Part shown: one piece after another, positions 62,278-64,000 of the stretch | Layout of the letters: each line of letters opens with the position of its first letter | Numbering within the stretch: position 1 is the first letter of the stretch | Assembly (NCBI RefSeq): GCF_904066215.1 | Contig: NZ_LR880474.1 | Coordinates: 2,976,001-3,040,000, forward strand | Length of the DNA: 64,000 bases | DNA from: Microbacterium sp. Nx66 | Lineage (GTDB): Bacteria; Actinomycetota; Actinomycetes; Actinomycetales; Microbacteriaceae | Reading direction: 5' to 3' | Translations under genes and position numbers: made by a program | Notes under the pieces: model-generated | What the model was told of the DNA's origin: nothing | Database searches by the model: none | Seen by the model: only the letters and a program-made list of their open reading frames with translations

Positions 62278-63939
62278 TCAGCGCCCCGAGACCTTGCCGA
62301 ACGCCTTCGCGATCGGGGCGAGCACGAGCGGACGCGCAGCGACCCAGGCGACCGCGATCACGACGAGCGAGGCGATGAACACCCAGAATCCCGTCCACGT
62401 CGCGGCATCCTGCGCCGCGAACATGTGGTTGAGGTTGCGCAGGAAGCCGGTCAGCATCACGAGCGCGACGTGCGCGATGATGAACGCCACGAAGTAGAGC
62501 ATCACCGGGAAGTGCAGGGCGCGCGCCCACTCCACCGGGTACGCCTTCGACAGGCGCTCCGCCCTCTTGGGCCAGAGCCCCGACATGCGGAACCCGGTGA
62601 CCGCGGCGAGCGGCGCCGCGAGGAAGACGGTGACGAAGTAGGCGAGCTGCTGCAGGCTGTTGTAGTTGTTCCAGCCGTTCTCGTGCGGCCAGTCGAACGA
62701 GATGTACTGGAGGGCCGCCGACAGCGCGTTCGGGAAGACCTCCCAGCTCGTCGGCACGATCCGCACCCAGTGCCCGGTGACGAACAGCAGGACGACGAAG
62801 ATCACGCCGTTGACCAGCCACAGGATGTCGAGTGCCTGGTGGAACCAGAGGTTCAGGCTGATCTTGCCCTTCGGGTTGTTCCGCGGGGACCAGAACACGC
62901 TCGGCCGCTTCTCGGTGCGCACCTGCAGCCCCGAGCGGATGATCAGCACGATCAGGAACATGTTGAAGAAGTGCGCCCAGTTGACCCACGGCGCGAAGCC
63001 GGGCTCGACCGGGATCGGTGGCTCGTACTCGCCAGGGAAGGCCGCCAGGAAGTCCTGCATGAACGGGAGGCTCAGCAGCGTGCGGACGAGGGCCACGGCC
63101 GCGGCCGCGAGCACGCCGAGGGCGGCGGCGCCGAACAGCGTCGCGATCGCCTGGGTCCAGGTCGGGCGCCGGCGAGCGGTCGCGGCCGCCGAGGCGGCGG
63201 CCGGGAGATGCCGCGGTGCTCGACCGTTCCAGACCGTACGGGTCCAGGGCAGCGGCGCGCTGATGTCGGCGCCGGTGGCGAGCGCGGTCCCCGGGACAGC
63301 GGCGGGCTCGGAGACGAGGGTCGCGGACGGTGCCGCCGTCTCCGGGATCGCGGAGACATCCGCCGCCGCGGCCGGGGAGGGAGCGGAGGTCGGACGGGCG
63401 GGCACGGTCCCCGCGGGGGGCCAGGGCTCGCCACCCGGGACTCGGGGCAGTCCGCGGCGGACGCTCTCGCCTGCGGCGGGCGTCTCGGGAGCGGGCGCCG
63501 CAGCAGGAGTTCGAGCCGGCGCGGCGGACGACGCGGCGGCAGCGGGCGCGGCAGGAGGCGCAACGGGCGCGGCGGACGCCGCGGCGGAAGGTGCGGTCTC
63601 GCCCGGCACCACGGCGGGTGCGGACGGCGCCGCGGGCGCGGCCGCGACCGTAGACGGCGGCCAGGGCTCACCGCCGGGAACGCGCGGGAGACCCCGGCGG
63701 AGCGCCCGACGCGGCGCGGCGTCCGGCTGCGCAGCCTGGACGCCGGTGGCGTCCGGCGTGACCGCGGTGGGGTCGTCCTCCCCGCCCTCCGGCGTCGCGG
63801 AGACCGGCGTCGCCACCGGCGGATCGACGACGATCTCGGCCGGGCCCGCATCGACGGTCTCGACCGTCGCATCGGCGGGCGGCCACGGCTCGCCGCCCGG
63901 CACCCGCGGAAGCCCGCGGCGCAGCACCCGCGTCGCCAT
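62278..63939 (-). CDS. Cytochrome b561-like membrane protein with a tripled N-terminal motif
   Basis: 553 residues. The first 255 or so are a disordered Pro/Ala-rich cytoplasmic tail with three identical copies of RRGLPRVPGGEPWPP (7-21, 81-95, 161-175). Then come about five or six membrane segments (first near 262-287) of the cytochrome b/b6 type with candidate haem histidines in VNWAHFFNMFL, LWFHQALDILW, ALHFPVMLYF and FIIAHVALVML. Probably passes electrons to or from the quinone pool. Follows an etfA-like gene with three bases between. Confidence 0.85.
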   Translation of the reverse strand: MATRVLRRGLPRVPGGEPWPPADATVETVDAGPAEIVVDPPVATPVSATPEGGEDDPTAVTPDATGVQAAQPDAAPRRALRRGLPRVPGGEPWPPSTVAAAPAAPSAPAVVPGETAPSAAASAAPVAPPAAPAAAASSAAPARTPAAAPAPETPAAGESVRRGLPRVPGGEPWPPAGTVPARPTSAPSPAAAADVSAIPETAAPSATLVSEPAAVPGTALATGADISAPLPWTRTVWNGRAPRHLPAAASAAATARRRPTWTQAIATLFGAAALGVLAAAAVALVRTLLSLPFMQDFLAAFPGEYEPPIPVEPGFAPWVNWAHFFNMFLIVLIIRSGLQVRTEKRPSVFWSPRNNPKGKISLNLWFHQALDILWLVNGVIFVVLLFVTGHWVRIVPTSWEVFPNALSAALQYISFDWPHENGWNNYNSLQQLAYFVTVFLAAPLAAVTGFRMSGLWPKRAERLSKAYPVEWARALHFPVMLYFVAFIIAHVALVMLTGFLRNLNHMFAAQDAATWTGFWVFIASLVVIAVAWVAARPLVLAPIAKAFGKVSGR

Positions 63940-63941
63940 GA

Positions 63942-64000
63942 CTACTTCTTCCGCGCCTCGAGCGCGGCGATCACCTGCGGGACGATCGCGAACACGTCGC
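63942..64000 (-). CDS. Partial: probable C-terminus of electron transfer flavoprotein alpha subunit
   Basis: Only the last 18 codons are in the window: DVFAIVPQVIAALEARKK then TAG. This fits the final strand and helix of EtfA (usually ...GDLFEVVPALIEAL). If correct, the operon runs etfA - cytochrome b - ASCH - thiolase. Too short for certainty. Confidence 0.5.
   Translation of the reverse strand, partial: DVFAIVPQVIAALEARKK

Overview
The window is about 70% G+C, with short intergenic gaps, many 1- or 4-base stop/start overlaps, GTG starts and weakly conserved promoters. Gene content (ClpC, an actinobacterial-type amino-acid N-acetyltransferase, DUF2795, DUF993, DUF2264, a single-chain PutA and many GC-rich intergenic hairpins) fits a high-GC actinobacterium, most likely Microbacteriaceae and probably Microbacterium. 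The genus is inferred, not proven. I saw no rRNA, tRNA, CRISPR array, transposase or phage gene, so this reads as ordinary chromosome with a large share of catabolic and regulatory genes.

Layout. 0-6 kb: argA-type acetyltransferase, clpC, then an operon of three tandem DUF2975-like membrane proteins ending in a small XRE regulator, then a lipoprotein. 6-13.7 kb: dicarboxylate/amino-acid symporter, Na+/H+ antiporter, an HspR-like regulator divergent from hsp20 and DUF2795, an LLM flavin oxidoreductase, and a DUF559 nuclease-fold protein. 14-17 kb: pheA and pgm. 17-31 kb: a carbohydrate locus holding a NitT/TauT-type ABC transporter, glycerate kinase, a LacI regulator, two TIM-barrel isomerase-like proteins, DUF993, a Gfo/Idh/MocA dehydrogenase, a DeoR-LacI chimera, a 2-hydroxyacid dehydrogenase and DUF2264. 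31-39 kb: LacI plus galT-galK-galE, then a ROK-ChbG-GPH symporter operon. 39-46.5 kb: putrescine/GABA genes (patD-like, lrp, puuB-like, cupin), a DNA methyltransferase, lipoate ligase and DUF1684. 47-55.4 kb: hydrolase, cutC, MarR-MFS, ddaH-rocD, and a membrane protein-XRE-oxidoreductase operon. 55.6-64 kb: putA, thioesterase, GNAT, thiolase, ASCH protein, a cytochrome b with an unusual repeated tail, and what looks like the end of etfA.

How the parts may work together. Three operons of the 17-31 kb locus carry nearly the same LacI-type palindrome, GGNAAGCGCNTWCC, just upstream of their first genes: the ABC transporter, the Gfo/Idh-DUF993-isomerase set, and the hydroxyacid dehydrogenase-DUF2264 set. 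The glycerate kinase operon encodes a LacI regulator whose recognition helix suits such a site. I propose one regulon for uptake and breakdown of an unidentified sugar derivative ending in glycerate and 2-phosphoglycerate; this is the best candidate for an undescribed system here. A second theme is nitrogen-compound breakdown converging on glutamate: DDAH and RocD feed glutamate semialdehyde to PutA, while PatD- and PuuB-like enzymes handle putrescine.

Intergenic DNA holds at least four repeat families. These are a GGGATC(G/A)AAA...TTTCGATCCC element with about 18 copies at five loci, GTCGACCC hairpins at three loci, CCTGCACGAC hairpins at two loci, and TGAGCCTGTCGAAGG elements at two loci that intrude on coding sequence.
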